Shown here: piece after piece, positions 9,392 to 17,802 of the stretch
Layout of the letters: the number at the start of each line of letters is the position of its first letter
How positions within the stretch are numbered: position 1 is the stretch's first letter
Assembly (NCBI RefSeq): GCF_000620505.1
Contig: NZ_JIBC01000004.1
Coordinates: forward strand, 716,533-780,532
Reading direction: 5' to 3'
Length of the DNA stretch: 64,000 nt
Source: Sulfitobacter sp. 20_GPM-1509m
GTDB taxonomy: Bacteria; Pseudomonadota; Alphaproteobacteria; Rhodobacterales; Rhodobacteraceae
Made by a program: the position numbers and the translations under genes
Notes under the pieces: generated by a model
Seen by the model: only the letters and a program-made list of their open reading frames with translations
Databases searched by the model: none
What the model was told of the DNA's origin: nothing

Positions 9392-9751
9392 GGAATGTCC
9401 TTTGGACGGCCAATCGGAACGGTGTCCAACAGCAAATTTAATGACAAACTGGAATACGCAAACGCGCAAAAAATAAATGCGCCGAGTTTTTGAATATGGG
9501 CTTTTTCACATTCTCATCCCGATTGGCAAACGAGTCAAATAAAACCCTCTCTCGAAGCTTGCCATCACAAGGCAGCGACAATTTTCCCGCGATAAGGGAA
9601 ATTTGACTGCCGCTTTTCGCAAAAGCTAATCCGTTGATATTCAAGTTTATTGGCAAGATTCAAATGTGACAAAAAGTTGTCAGTTTTTTTACGGCGGGCT
9701 GTTGAAGCTGCTATGATGCCCACAAGTTATTTTTTAATTTAGTGATTCGAG
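9392..9751. promoter_or_regulatory. AT-rich divergent promoter region between NRPS-glycan and EPS-export operons
   Basis: About 360 bp without a gene, clearly more AT-rich than its flanks. It must hold the start sites for the minus-strand C-T-TE operon and the plus-strand EPS operon. The one clear structure is the inverted repeat at 9667-9682. A TATGAT (9712-9717) is a possible -10 for the EPS operon, but no convincing -35 matches it. Confidence 0.5.
9667..9682. promoter_or_regulatory. Inverted repeat TGACAA-N4-TTGTCA, candidate operator
   Basis: A perfect 6-bp inverted repeat, TGACAA AAAG TTGTCA, 70 bp upstream of the ExoF-like gene. A T-run follows, but the stem is too AT-rich to be a convincing terminator. 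A lone TGACAAA half-site also occurs upstream of exoY (about 19307). No regulator is assigned. Confidence 0.4.
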
Positions 9752-11023
9752 ATGGTTGTTTTGATGTGCTATTTTCCGCACATAAATGTCCTGTTTTTGT
9801 GTCGTACCATGCTGCTGGCTGTCGCAATGGCAGCCTTTTCACCGATTGGCAGCGCCACAGCGGCGTCACCCGACGGATACATGATCAGCGTCGGGGACGA
9901 GCTTGAATTTGACATTCTGGATGACAATGACCCGCCCCAGCGGTTTGTCGTCGGTCGCGAGGGGGCAGTGCAATTGCCCTTCATTGGCGGGGTGGTCGTC
10001 CACGACATGTCGGTGGGCGATGCACGACAGTTGATCCAGCGCACCTATGTCCAACGCGAAATTTTTGTCGACCCGCAGATCGAACTGTCGATCGGCAGCT
10101 TCCGCCCGATTTCGGTTCTTGGCGATGTGAAGAACCCCGGCAACTTTGACTACCAGCCACAGATGACCGCCGAACAAGCTGTCGGGATGGCCGGCGGGCC
10201 GTCTATCTCGGCAAATAACGAAGAAGCACGTGTGTTGGAGCTTCGGACGCTCGAAGGATCGCTGAACAGCCTTCAATTCGAGCTGGCGCTTCTGGCCGCG
10301 CAATATGCCCGCGCACAAGCGCAGCTGAAGCATGAGGAAAGCGCGGTCTGGGAAGGGGTCCCCCCACAGATCCGCCGCGCCATCAGCCGCGAGATTTTTG
10401 AAGAACATCGCACCGAAGAAGACCGCATTATCGCCCTTCAGGCGCAGGACGCAGCGACACGTCGAAAACTGCTGACCGATGCCGTCGAGGAAACCAAGGT
10501 TCGGATCGGACTGCTGGAAGAGCGTCGCGAGGTGCAAAGCTCGGTGCTGGAACGCTCGCGCTCAGAAGTGGAACGCGCAACCGCATTGGCCGACCGCGGC
10601 TTGATCCCCAAAAATAGTCTGAACGCAAAAGAGCTGGAAGTGTCACAGGCGCAGACCCAGCTTTTGCAACTGCGCGAACAGGCATCAGCCGCCAAGATCG
10701 AACAAGCCGAGTTGCGCAGCCGTCTGTCTCAATTCGACACCGAGCTGGAAAAGCAGCTTCTGACCGAAGCCCAGCGCACCCTCAGCGAGATCAACAAGGC
10801 CCTTTCGACGCGCGCCTCGCTGGAAGACCGGACACGGCTTTTGCGCCAGTGGATGAGCGCGGCTGCCGGACTGGAGACCGAGTTGCTGCTGGAATATCAG
10901 ATCCGCCGGCGGCGTGGCGATAAGACCGAAAACATCGTGGTCAAACCTTTTGACGAAGTCCTGCCAGGGGATCTGCTGGTGATCGTGGTGAAGCCACCTG
11001 AAGCGTTAGGGCAACCCGGATGA
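9752..11023 (+). CDS. EPS export protein, Wza/ExoF type (polysaccharide export + SLBB)
   Basis: 423 aa. A hydrophobic N-terminal stretch ending in an Ala-rich site (about residue 38) looks like a signal sequence. The mature part begins with a polysaccharide export motif (YMISVGDELEFDI) and an SLBB-like beta-grasp segment (SVLGDVKNPGNFDYQPQMTAEQAV). A long coiled-coil-forming region (about 160-370) follows, as in rhizobial ExoF. The inferred role is outer-membrane or periplasmic passage of the polymer with the kinase encoded next. The start is uncertain because no good ribosome site precedes 9752, and in-frame ATGs follow at 9767 and 9809. It overlaps the next gene by ATGA. Confidence 0.85.
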   Translation: MVVLMCYFPHINVLFLCRTMLLAVAMAAFSPIGSATAASPDGYMISVGDELEFDILDDNDPPQRFVVGREGAVQLPFIGGVVVHDMSVGDARQLIQRTYVQREIFVDPQIELSIGSFRPISVLGDVKNPGNFDYQPQMTAEQAVGMAGGPSISANNEEARVLELRTLEGSLNSLQFELALLAAQYARAQAQLKHEESAVWEGVPPQIRRAISREIFEEHRTEEDRIIALQAQDAATRRKLLTDAVEETKVRIGLLEERREVQSSVLERSRSEVERATALADRGLIPKNSLNAKELEVSQAQTQLLQLREQASAAKIEQAELRSRLSQFDTELEKQLLTEAQRTLSEINKALSTRASLEDRTRLLRQWMSAAAGLETELLLEYQIRRRRGDKTENIVVKPFDEVLPGDLLVIVVKPPEALGQPG

Positions 11024-13227
11024 ACAGGATCAGCCCACCAGAGCACAATATGTCCGTTGTCAGTATGGACCGCACCTTTATGCGTGAACACCTTCTGCCG
11101 CCTGTCGATGTCGTCTATCTCTATTCGATCCTGCGCGGCAAAGCGCGGCTCATCGTGATTGTGATGGTCCTGAGCGTTCTGGCGATGCTGTTGTTCCTGC
11201 AGTTCGTGCCGCCGCAATATACCGCCAATTCACAGCTGATGCTCGACACGCGCAAAGAGCGCATGACACCTGTCGAGGGCGTGGTGTCCAACCTTGACCT
11301 GACCCAAGCCGTTCTGGCGGGCGAGGTCATCACGATCCGCTCCAATGTTCTTTTGGGCGAAGTCGTGGACAATCTCGATCTGGTGAACGTCCCCGAATTT
11401 GACCCCCGTGTGCCGCGCGGCGAAGGTCTGCTTAGAAAGATCAAGCGCGGGTTGCTTGGTGGCGAGAAACCGCATGAATATGCTGCGCGTATGCCGCTTG
11501 AGACCCTCCGCTCCTGGGTGATCAACGACGTGCGCGGGGGGCTTTCTGTCTCTCAGCTGGGCGTGTCCTATGCCATCGGTGTCAGCTTTCAAAGCACCAA
11601 CCCCGTGTTGGCCGCTGAGGTCTCCAACGCAGTGGCAGAGGCCTATATCCAGAGCCAGCTGTCCGCAAAAACCGAAGCGACCTCGCGTGCAAACGCATGG
11701 CTCTCCGACCGACTGGACGAGCTGAGCGTACAGGTGGAAGCTGCTGATCAGGACGTTGTCAGCTTCAAGGCGCAGATGATCGAGATCGCGAACGGCAACA
11801 CCGAAAGCATCAACCAGTTGCTGGCAGAGTTGAACACCAAGCTGGTTACCAGTTCGACGGAACGTGCAGATGCCGAAGTGCGGCTGACCCAGGTCGAGAC
11901 ACTGATGAAATCCGGCGGACTGAGCATGGTTGCGGATGTTGTAACCTCGCCGCTGCTGGACACGTTGCAACGCCAGTATGCAGAGATTGCTGCGTCGCAG
12001 GCGGAACTGGCCAGCACATATGGCCCGCGCCACCCTGACATGATCCGCATCGCCGCCCAGATCAGCGACATCAACCGCAGCCTTGAGGGCGAATTGCGCC
12101 GCAGACTGGAAGCGATGCGCAGCGAAGTCATTGTAACCCGCAACCGAGAAGCTGCATTGCAGAGTCAGATCCAGGAAATTTCAGACCGTGCGGATTCCCT
12201 TGCAAAGGCGTCGGTCCGGCTCAACCAATTGGAACGCACAGCGGACGCGACCCGGTTGGTCTACGAAAACTTCCTGTCGCGTTTCAAGGAAACCAGCGCA
12301 CAGGCAGATTTCCAGACACCCGAGGCACGTATCATCGGTCGCGCCGAAATACCCTCGGCGCCGTCTGCCCCACGCAAGTCCTTGCTTTTGTTGACTGCGC
12401 TGTTCCTGGGCATGTCAGGCACGATAGCCTATGTCTTTATCCGCAATCTGGTTTTGTCCCCCGTCCACACACCAGAAGAGCTGTCCTCCGTGACCGGCGT
12501 GCCCAACCTGGCAATCCTGCCTTATGTCAGGAATTACCTGTCCCGCTTCAAATGGCTGCGCGATGAACTGAACGGAGGCGGCGTGACCACGTATATGGAA
12601 CACGTTCGCGCGGTGCGCACGGCTCTGTTCGATGTCAGCCGCATGCAGAAACCAAAGGTTTTGCTGGTGACTTCATCCGTGCCCAACGAAGGCAAATCTT
12701 CGCTGTGCTGCGCACTCAGCCGCATTGCCTGCAATCCCAGACGGTCTGTGCTGGTAATTGACGCAGACCTGCGCAGGCCGGATCTGCGCGAGGCATTGGA
12801 ACTGCCAGAAGATTCACCCTGCCTGCTGGAATATCTCCAAGGTACGATCGAAGCGAATGTGTTGCCGGTCACGTCCGAACTTGCCGGAGCAGATGTCATT
12901 TCGCCCCGACACTCGACCCGCGATGCCGCCGAATTGCTGCTGTCGCCCCGGTTCGACGAACTGGTGTCCGAGATGTCCGAAATTTATGATCTGATCATCA
13001 TCAACGCCCCACCCGTTCTGCATCTGGCCGATGCGCTGGTGCTGGCCCAGCATGCCGATGCCACGTTGTTCGTGGTGAAATGCGGCCACACCCGGGCGCG
13101 GATGGTGCGCAACTCGGTCCGCCGGCTGGAAGAAGGTGGCGCGGACGTTGTCGGAACTGTCTTCACGATGGTGCGGCGTGCCGACCTCGCAGCAAGTCAG
13201 ACAGATATGTACGCTTATGGATATTGA
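11020..13227 (+). CDS. Wzc/ExoP-type chain-length determinant with BY-kinase domain
   Basis: 735 aa. The N-terminal Wzz region carries a membrane segment near residues 46-66, a long periplasmic coiled coil, and a second membrane segment near 465-480. The cytoplasmic P-loop domain has Walker A NEGKSS (K559) and Walker A' VLVIDADLRRP. The Walker B-like motif reads IIINAPP, with N662 where this family normally has Asp (IDTPP). The C-terminus has three closely spaced tyrosines (YAYGY), consistent with a short autophosphorylation tail. It is predicted to set polymer length and couple synthesis to export through the ExoF-like protein. It is translationally coupled to that gene, and the glycosyltransferase gene starts 12 bp downstream. 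Confidence 0.9.
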   Translation: MNRISPPEHNMSVVSMDRTFMREHLLPPVDVVYLYSILRGKARLIVIVMVLSVLAMLLFLQFVPPQYTANSQLMLDTRKERMTPVEGVVSNLDLTQAVLAGEVITIRSNVLLGEVVDNLDLVNVPEFDPRVPRGEGLLRKIKRGLLGGEKPHEYAARMPLETLRSWVINDVRGGLSVSQLGVSYAIGVSFQSTNPVLAAEVSNAVAEAYIQSQLSAKTEATSRANAWLSDRLDELSVQVEAADQDVVSFKAQMIEIANGNTESINQLLAELNTKLVTSSTERADAEVRLTQVETLMKSGGLSMVADVVTSPLLDTLQRQYAEIAASQAELASTYGPRHPDMIRIAAQISDINRSLEGELRRRLEAMRSEVIVTRNREAALQSQIQEISDRADSLAKASVRLNQLERTADATRLVYENFLSRFKETSAQADFQTPEARIIGRAEIPSAPSAPRKSLLLLTALFLGMSGTIAYVFIRNLVLSPVHTPEELSSVTGVPNLAILPYVRNYLSRFKWLRDELNGGGVTTYMEHVRAVRTALFDVSRMQKPKVLLVTSSVPNEGKSSLCCALSRIACNPRRSVLVIDADLRRPDLREALELPEDSPCLLEYLQGTIEANVLPVTSELAGADVISPRHSTRDAAELLLSPRFDELVSEMSEIYDLIIINAPPVLHLADALVLAQHADATLFVVKCGHTRARMVRNSVRRLEEGGADVVGTVFTMVRRADLAASQTDMYAYGY

Positions 13228-13239
13228 AGGTTTGACCCA

Positions 13240-14334
13240 ATGAAGGTGGCTATCATTCATCACTGGCTGGTGGGTATGCGCGGCGGTGAAAGGGTGGTGG
13301 AGGAATTCGTCAGGCTGTATCCGGACGCTGATATCTTCACGCATGTCGCTGACCGTTCGACGTTGTCGCCGTTGCTGGCAGGACAGCGCATTTTTGAAAC
13401 CTCCGTGGCACGGCTGCCGGGGGCGCGTAAGCACTATCAAAAGTATCTCGCCTTCATGCCGCGCGCGTTGGAAGAACTGGATCTAAGCGCATACGATCTG
13501 GTGATCTCGTCCGAAAGCGGCCCGTCCAAAGGTGTCATCGTGCCACCTCACGCCCGGCACATCTGCTATATCAACTCGCCGATGCGCTACATCTGGGATC
13601 ACTACCCGTCTTATACCAGCAGGTTGAACTGGCTGGAGCGCGCCTACTTCTCCCGGCTCGCGCACCGCATGCGTATCTGGGACGTGACCTCTGCTGCGCG
13701 GGTCGACCACTTCGTCGCCAACTCCAATTTTATCGCGCGTCGAGTTGATGCGTATTACAACCGCGATGCGACGGTCGTTAATCCCCCCGTCGATCTTGGC
13801 GCCTATAAATTACCCGACGTGGCCTCCAAACGCGAACACTACATCTTTGTCTCGCAACTGGTGCCCTACAAGCGCGCTGATCTTGTCATCGAGGCATTTC
13901 GCGGGCTGGACCGGCCACTTCTGGTGGTCGGAGACGGCAGCCAGCGGGAAGAGTTCAAGAAGAATTTGCCGCCCAACGTCACCCTGTTGGGCCGGGTGTC
14001 AAACGAAGACCTGCCGGGCCTGTATCAGAACGCCCGCGCACTGCTTTTCCCTGCGGAAGAAGATTTCGGCATTGTCCCGGTCGAGGCAATGGCCTGCGGA
14101 ACACCGGTGCTTGCCTATGGCCGCGGCGGCGCGCGGGACAGTGTGGTCGAGGGCACGACAGGCCTGTTCTTTGACCGTCAGGATGTGGCTTCGCTACGCG
14201 ATGCGATTACGCGTTTCGAAGCCATGGAAGACAGCTTTGATGCGGCGGCCATTCACGCCCATGCCACCCGTTTCGGAGCCGAACGGTTCCGCCGCGAGTT
14301 TTCGGCAGTGGTCGAAAAGGTGCTCGCGGATTAG
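13240..14334 (+). CDS. Glycosyltransferase family 4
   Basis: 364 aa with a GT-B fold. The N-terminal domain starts KVAIIHHWLVGMRGGERV; the C-terminal domain carries the nucleotide-sugar region (FVSQLVPYKRADLVIEA, then EEDFGIVPVEAMACGTPV, whose glutamates are the usual donor-binding residues of GT4). It is a cytoplasmic or membrane-associated enzyme that adds a sugar to the lipid-linked EPS repeat unit; donor and acceptor cannot be read from sequence. It is third in the plus-strand EPS export operon. Its stop overlaps the stop of the convergent hydrolase gene by 4 bp. Confidence 0.88.
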   Translation: MKVAIIHHWLVGMRGGERVVEEFVRLYPDADIFTHVADRSTLSPLLAGQRIFETSVARLPGARKHYQKYLAFMPRALEELDLSAYDLVISSESGPSKGVIVPPHARHICYINSPMRYIWDHYPSYTSRLNWLERAYFSRLAHRMRIWDVTSAARVDHFVANSNFIARRVDAYYNRDATVVNPPVDLGAYKLPDVASKREHYIFVSQLVPYKRADLVIEAFRGLDRPLLVVGDGSQREEFKKNLPPNVTLLGRVSNEDLPGLYQNARALLFPAEEDFGIVPVEAMACGTPVLAYGRGGARDSVVEGTTGLFFDRQDVASLRDAITRFEAMEDSFDAAAIHAHATRFGAERFRREFSAVVEKVLAD

Positions 14335-16115
14335 TCGCTCAGGACATGAACCGTCACAGACGACTGTCCCGCCACACCGGACGACAATGTAACATGGGCC
14401 ACCTGCCCCTCTGTCTCGTCGTAATTGCGCCCGCCGGTGTTCAGGTTCCGCTCGAGCCTCGGAAAGCTGCTGCCAGCGATACCCAGCCGCAGTCGGTGGC
14501 CGGATGCAAGCAAATAGGCTATGTCGCGCAGTTCGATCCGCACCTGATAGCTTTGCCCCGGGGTCAAAAGCGCGGGCTGCTCGATCCCATTGCGGTATCG
14601 CAACCGCAAGGCGCCTTCCTGCAACAGCAGTGACCGCCCCTCAGTGTCCACATCCGTCACCCGCAACACCAGATCGGTGTCGAGCACATCCGCCGACACC
14701 GTCAGATCGGCCCAGATCGGGCCGGCCAACAGCATCGGTGCGCTCAACGGCGCGGAGGTGAATACCAACACATCGGCACGGTCTTCGATGGTGTTCTGAA
14801 ACACCGGACCACTCAATTCGTTCGGGTCGCCGGTACAGCACAGCGCGCCACCGATAGAAGGCACCGGATCGAAAGGGTCGGATATAAGAGACCATCGCGC
14901 GGGCGCAGCGGTTGGCGGGATTTGTGACAGGGACTTTCCTTCGACCAGATAAAACTGCACCTGTTTCGCAGTTGCGGGCGGCCATGCATCAGCGGTGCGC
15001 CACCGGTCCTCGACCAATGCGTAATAGGAAAGCCGCGGCAGGTCCTGAACCGGCCCGTCAGCCAGATGCTGATCGAGAAACCCTATGATTGTTTCGACGA
15101 ACCCCAAACGGGTTTGCGGCGAAACGGGCAAGTCTCCAACGACCGTGTCCTGGTCGCTGCCCAGATACCCGCAATGTGTCCCCGAGGTCGCAATCATATG
15201 CGTTTCGATCCCACGATCCGCGACCGCTTTCGCCAACAGAAAGGTCGAACGGATTCCAGGATCGTGCCAGCTGTCGATAAACAACGCAGGCGTGGCAAAC
15301 GGTTCCTGGCCGGTCACATATCCCGCCTTGCGCCAATAGTCTGCGTCGCCAAAGTTTCTGAGGAAGTCCTCGTAATCAGTTGGGTCAGAACGCATCTGGG
15401 CCACCACATCGATCAACGGCAGATGGGGCAGCGCGCTTGCGGGTTCAACCGGATGATGGCCGGAGAACGCGGCGGTCTTGCCGCCAGCCCCGCCAAACCA
15501 CCCAGCACTGGCGGCAAGGCCAAAGACCCCGCCCTCGAACGCGCCGAAGTATCCATAACTGCCCCCAAGACTGCCGATTGCACCACCCGAAGCAATCGGC
15601 ACCATTGCCCGATGCGCCGGATGACCTTGCGCCGCCAGCATCAGCTGCGATTCACCCAGAGCAGAGCAGCCCAACGTGCCAACCCGACCGTTCGACCATG
15701 GCTGCGCCACGATCCAATCCAGCGTCGCCGCTCCGTCGGGTCCAGCGTTCGGATAGGGCGCAAACACGCCTTCGGATCCATGCCGCCCGCGCATATCCTG
15801 AACCACCACCGCGAAACCACGCGGCACCAGCTTATCAACCCAAAAGCGCACCTCGCCATAGTCACGCTTGCCATAAGGCAAACGCATCAGAACCGTAGGC
15901 AGCGGCGCATCAGCGCCGGGCAGATACACATCCGTCGCCAGCCGTACGCCATCGGCCATCGCGATCATCAGGTTGGTTTGGTCAGGCGTGCCCGCCTGTA
16001 CCTGCCAAGCAGCAAAATTCTTGACGCGGCTTCCCAGCCCGCGCCACGGCGTGATCAACACACCAAGGACAAGCACCGTCAGCACCACGACCTGTGCAAC
16101 CCGGCGAGGCCTCAT
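14331..16115 (-). CDS. Membrane-anchored CocE/NonD-type serine hydrolase (X-Pro peptidase S15-like)
   Basis: 594 aa. An N-terminal hydrophobic anchor (about residues 8-26) would place the enzyme on the periplasmic side. The alpha/beta-hydrolase domain has the nucleophile elbow GCSALGE, an Asp in FIDSWHDPG and a His in GTHCGYLG, matching the CocE/NonD and X-Pro dipeptidyl peptidase arrangement. The C-terminal ~230 residues form the usual jelly-roll domain. Enzymes of this group cleave esters or acyl-peptide bonds. Its position beside NRPS and EPS genes suggests release or trimming of an acyl or peptidyl group, which is inference. It is divergent from the phosphopantetheinyl transferase gene (65 bp). 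Confidence 0.82.
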   Translation of the reverse strand: MRPRRVAQVVVLTVLVLGVLITPWRGLGSRVKNFAAWQVQAGTPDQTNLMIAMADGVRLATDVYLPGADAPLPTVLMRLPYGKRDYGEVRFWVDKLVPRGFAVVVQDMRGRHGSEGVFAPYPNAGPDGAATLDWIVAQPWSNGRVGTLGCSALGESQLMLAAQGHPAHRAMVPIASGGAIGSLGGSYGYFGAFEGGVFGLAASAGWFGGAGGKTAAFSGHHPVEPASALPHLPLIDVVAQMRSDPTDYEDFLRNFGDADYWRKAGYVTGQEPFATPALFIDSWHDPGIRSTFLLAKAVADRGIETHMIATSGTHCGYLGSDQDTVVGDLPVSPQTRLGFVETIIGFLDQHLADGPVQDLPRLSYYALVEDRWRTADAWPPATAKQVQFYLVEGKSLSQIPPTAAPARWSLISDPFDPVPSIGGALCCTGDPNELSGPVFQNTIEDRADVLVFTSAPLSAPMLLAGPIWADLTVSADVLDTDLVLRVTDVDTEGRSLLLQEGALRLRYRNGIEQPALLTPGQSYQVRIELRDIAYLLASGHRLRLGIAGSSFPRLERNLNTGGRNYDETEGQVAHVTLSSGVAGQSSVTVHVLSD

Positions 16116-16180
16116 GACACACCTTTACCGGTTGGACCGCGACAGCTACGCTGGCTTGATCTGGGCGAAAGGGTCCCCAC

Positions 16181-16840
16181 ATGAAGGTCGATCTGTGGCT
16201 TTGGTCGCTCGAGGCAGACACGCAAGCAGACCGCGCGCTGTTGTCGCCCGATGAACGCGCGCGCGCAGACCGCTTTGTCAAAGCCCGCGATGCAGCCCTT
16301 TATATCGCCGGGCGCAGCCGCCTGCGCCGGATTTTGGCAGCCGAAACCGGACGCGCGCCTGCCGACCTGACGTTCGTCTATGGCCCCCAAGGCAAGCCCT
16401 CTTTGCAAAACGGCCCTGCGTTCAACCTGAGCCACGCGGGCGGAATGGCCGCGCTTGCGGTCTGCGAAACCGGCGTTCCGGGCATCGACATCGAGAAAAT
16501 ACGCCCTGTCGAAAAAGAGGTGGCCACGCGGTTTTTCTCTGCCAGCGAGAATACCGCGCTTGCGTCCCTCGCACCTGACGAATGGCTGAACGGTTTCTAC
16601 CGCTGCTGGACGCGCAAGGAAGCGGTGATCAAAGCGGTTGGTCAGGGCCTGTCGATGCCTTTGGACAGTTTCGACGTCACACTGGCACCCGACGTCCCCG
16701 CCGCGTTGACCCGGATAGCAGGCGGTATGGCAAAAGACTGGCATCTGACAGCCCTTGATGCGGGGCCGGGTTTCATGGCGGCATTGGCGATGCAGAACTA
16801 CGGCACGCCGGTGCAAGTGCGGTGGCGCACCATAGGCTAA
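16181..16840 (+). CDS. 4'-phosphopantetheinyl transferase, Sfp type
   Basis: 219 aa. The enzyme moves phosphopantetheine from CoA to the conserved serine of carrier domains. Both family signatures are present: GIDIEKI (G101-I107, metal-binding D103 and E105) and WTRKEAVIK (W143-K151, with K146, E147 and K151). The length fits the broad-specificity Sfp group rather than the short AcpS group. It would activate the three carrier domains in this window (S1161 at 3483, S510 at 7864, S530 at 38440). That makes it the strongest sign that the NRPS genes are a functional set. The ATG at 16181 follows an AAAGGG ribosome site. Confidence 0.93.
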   Translation: MKVDLWLWSLEADTQADRALLSPDERARADRFVKARDAALYIAGRSRLRRILAAETGRAPADLTFVYGPQGKPSLQNGPAFNLSHAGGMAALAVCETGVPGIDIEKIRPVEKEVATRFFSASENTALASLAPDEWLNGFYRCWTRKEAVIKAVGQGLSMPLDSFDVTLAPDVPAALTRIAGGMAKDWHLTALDAGPGFMAALAMQNYGTPVQVRWRTIG

Positions 16841-16847
16841 AGAACAT

Positions 16848-17654
16848 TCAGCCGACCTGTTCAAGAAAATACCCCATACTCGTGCTGGCCCCGAGGCCGG
16901 GATGCGTTCCGATCCGGCGTGACAACGACGGGATCACCCAGCTGTCGCGGATCGTGTACCCCATGTCGGTCAGTTCCCTCTCGAAGGCCGCTCGGTTGCG
17001 GATCTGATATGGCAGACGCGCGGGTCCGATCTTTTCCAGCGTGACCACGGTGGCACCTTCGCGCGTTGCCACCTTGTTCAACAGGATGTGGCGCGGCGGG
17101 CCGGGCAACTCTGCCACCATCTCTGCCAGTGGGCGGTCGAGATATTGCAGCAAACCTGATGCCAGCAGGACATCTGCCCCCCCCCCGTCTGACAGTGTGT
17201 CGATAAAGTTCACCTCGGCAGGCACCGCGCCGCGCTGCTGTGCCGCGCGGGATGCGCGGATGACAGCGGGCAAATCCTGCACGCTCCACCGCATCTCGGC
17301 CAAGGGCAGCAGATCGCGAAAAGCGATATATTTGGTACCAAAATGCCCGCCCGCGTCGACCACATGCAGACCCGGTTGCATCAATTTACCCAGCCAGAAA
17401 ACAACCGGGTAATCCCAGATGTGCAATTGCGACATCAGTTCGAAATTCAGCGGCGCAACCTGATCGTCGTCGTAGGAATTCGGCGTATCGCGCGGGGCCT
17501 GCGCTTTTGCGGTCGCATAATCAGGATAGGCTCCGACAAAGGCGGGTGGCCTGATGCCCAGGGCCATAAATCGTCCCCAACCTGTCGCCAGAGGGATACC
17601 AATTGACTTCTCGACTGCCGCTCGCGACGCCTTGGCCACTTGTCTGATACCCAT
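16848..17654 (-). CDS. Putative SAM methyltransferase, TIGR04325 family
   Basis: 268 aa. The protein starts with a short basic helix, then the family's YPDYATAKAQAP...SYDDD segment, and a Rossmann core with VVDAGGHFGTKY as the SAM glycine motif near residues 99-110. It ends with beta-strands typical of this group (GYFLEQVG). Such proteins sit in O-antigen and EPS clusters and are annotated as putative methyltransferases; the acceptor is unknown. It converges on the phosphopantetheinyl transferase gene with 7 bp between stops. An unusual run of eight C at about 17180-17187 lies inside the gene, but the frame stays open. Confidence 0.8.
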   Translation of the reverse strand: MGIRQVAKASRAAVEKSIGIPLATGWGRFMALGIRPPAFVGAYPDYATAKAQAPRDTPNSYDDDQVAPLNFELMSQLHIWDYPVVFWLGKLMQPGLHVVDAGGHFGTKYIAFRDLLPLAEMRWSVQDLPAVIRASRAAQQRGAVPAEVNFIDTLSDGGGADVLLASGLLQYLDRPLAEMVAELPGPPRHILLNKVATREGATVVTLEKIGPARLPYQIRNRAAFERELTDMGYTIRDSWVIPSLSRRIGTHPGLGASTSMGYFLEQVG

Positions 17655-17802
17655 ACATGCCGCCCCAATCTTGCCTTAGAATACGTTGCAGTATCAAACA
17701 GGCGGCGCGCCAGACAAAGCATAATCCACCACGCTCGCGCTAATATGTTGGCCTTTTTTATAATTGCGATAGAATAGGCGGGACATATTTGGGATATTAC
17801 CC

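Noticed and set aside
15066..16184. Long antisense open frame opposite the CocE-type hydrolase (also 2794-3636, 6974-8254, 26833-27783, 35051-36439 and others)
   Set aside because: These lie fully opposite well-supported genes in high-GC DNA, have low-complexity Arg/His/Pro-rich translations, and show no family features.
17180..17187. Run of eight C in the methyltransferase gene as a possible frameshift
   Set aside because: The reading frame remains open and the protein keeps family features on both sides.
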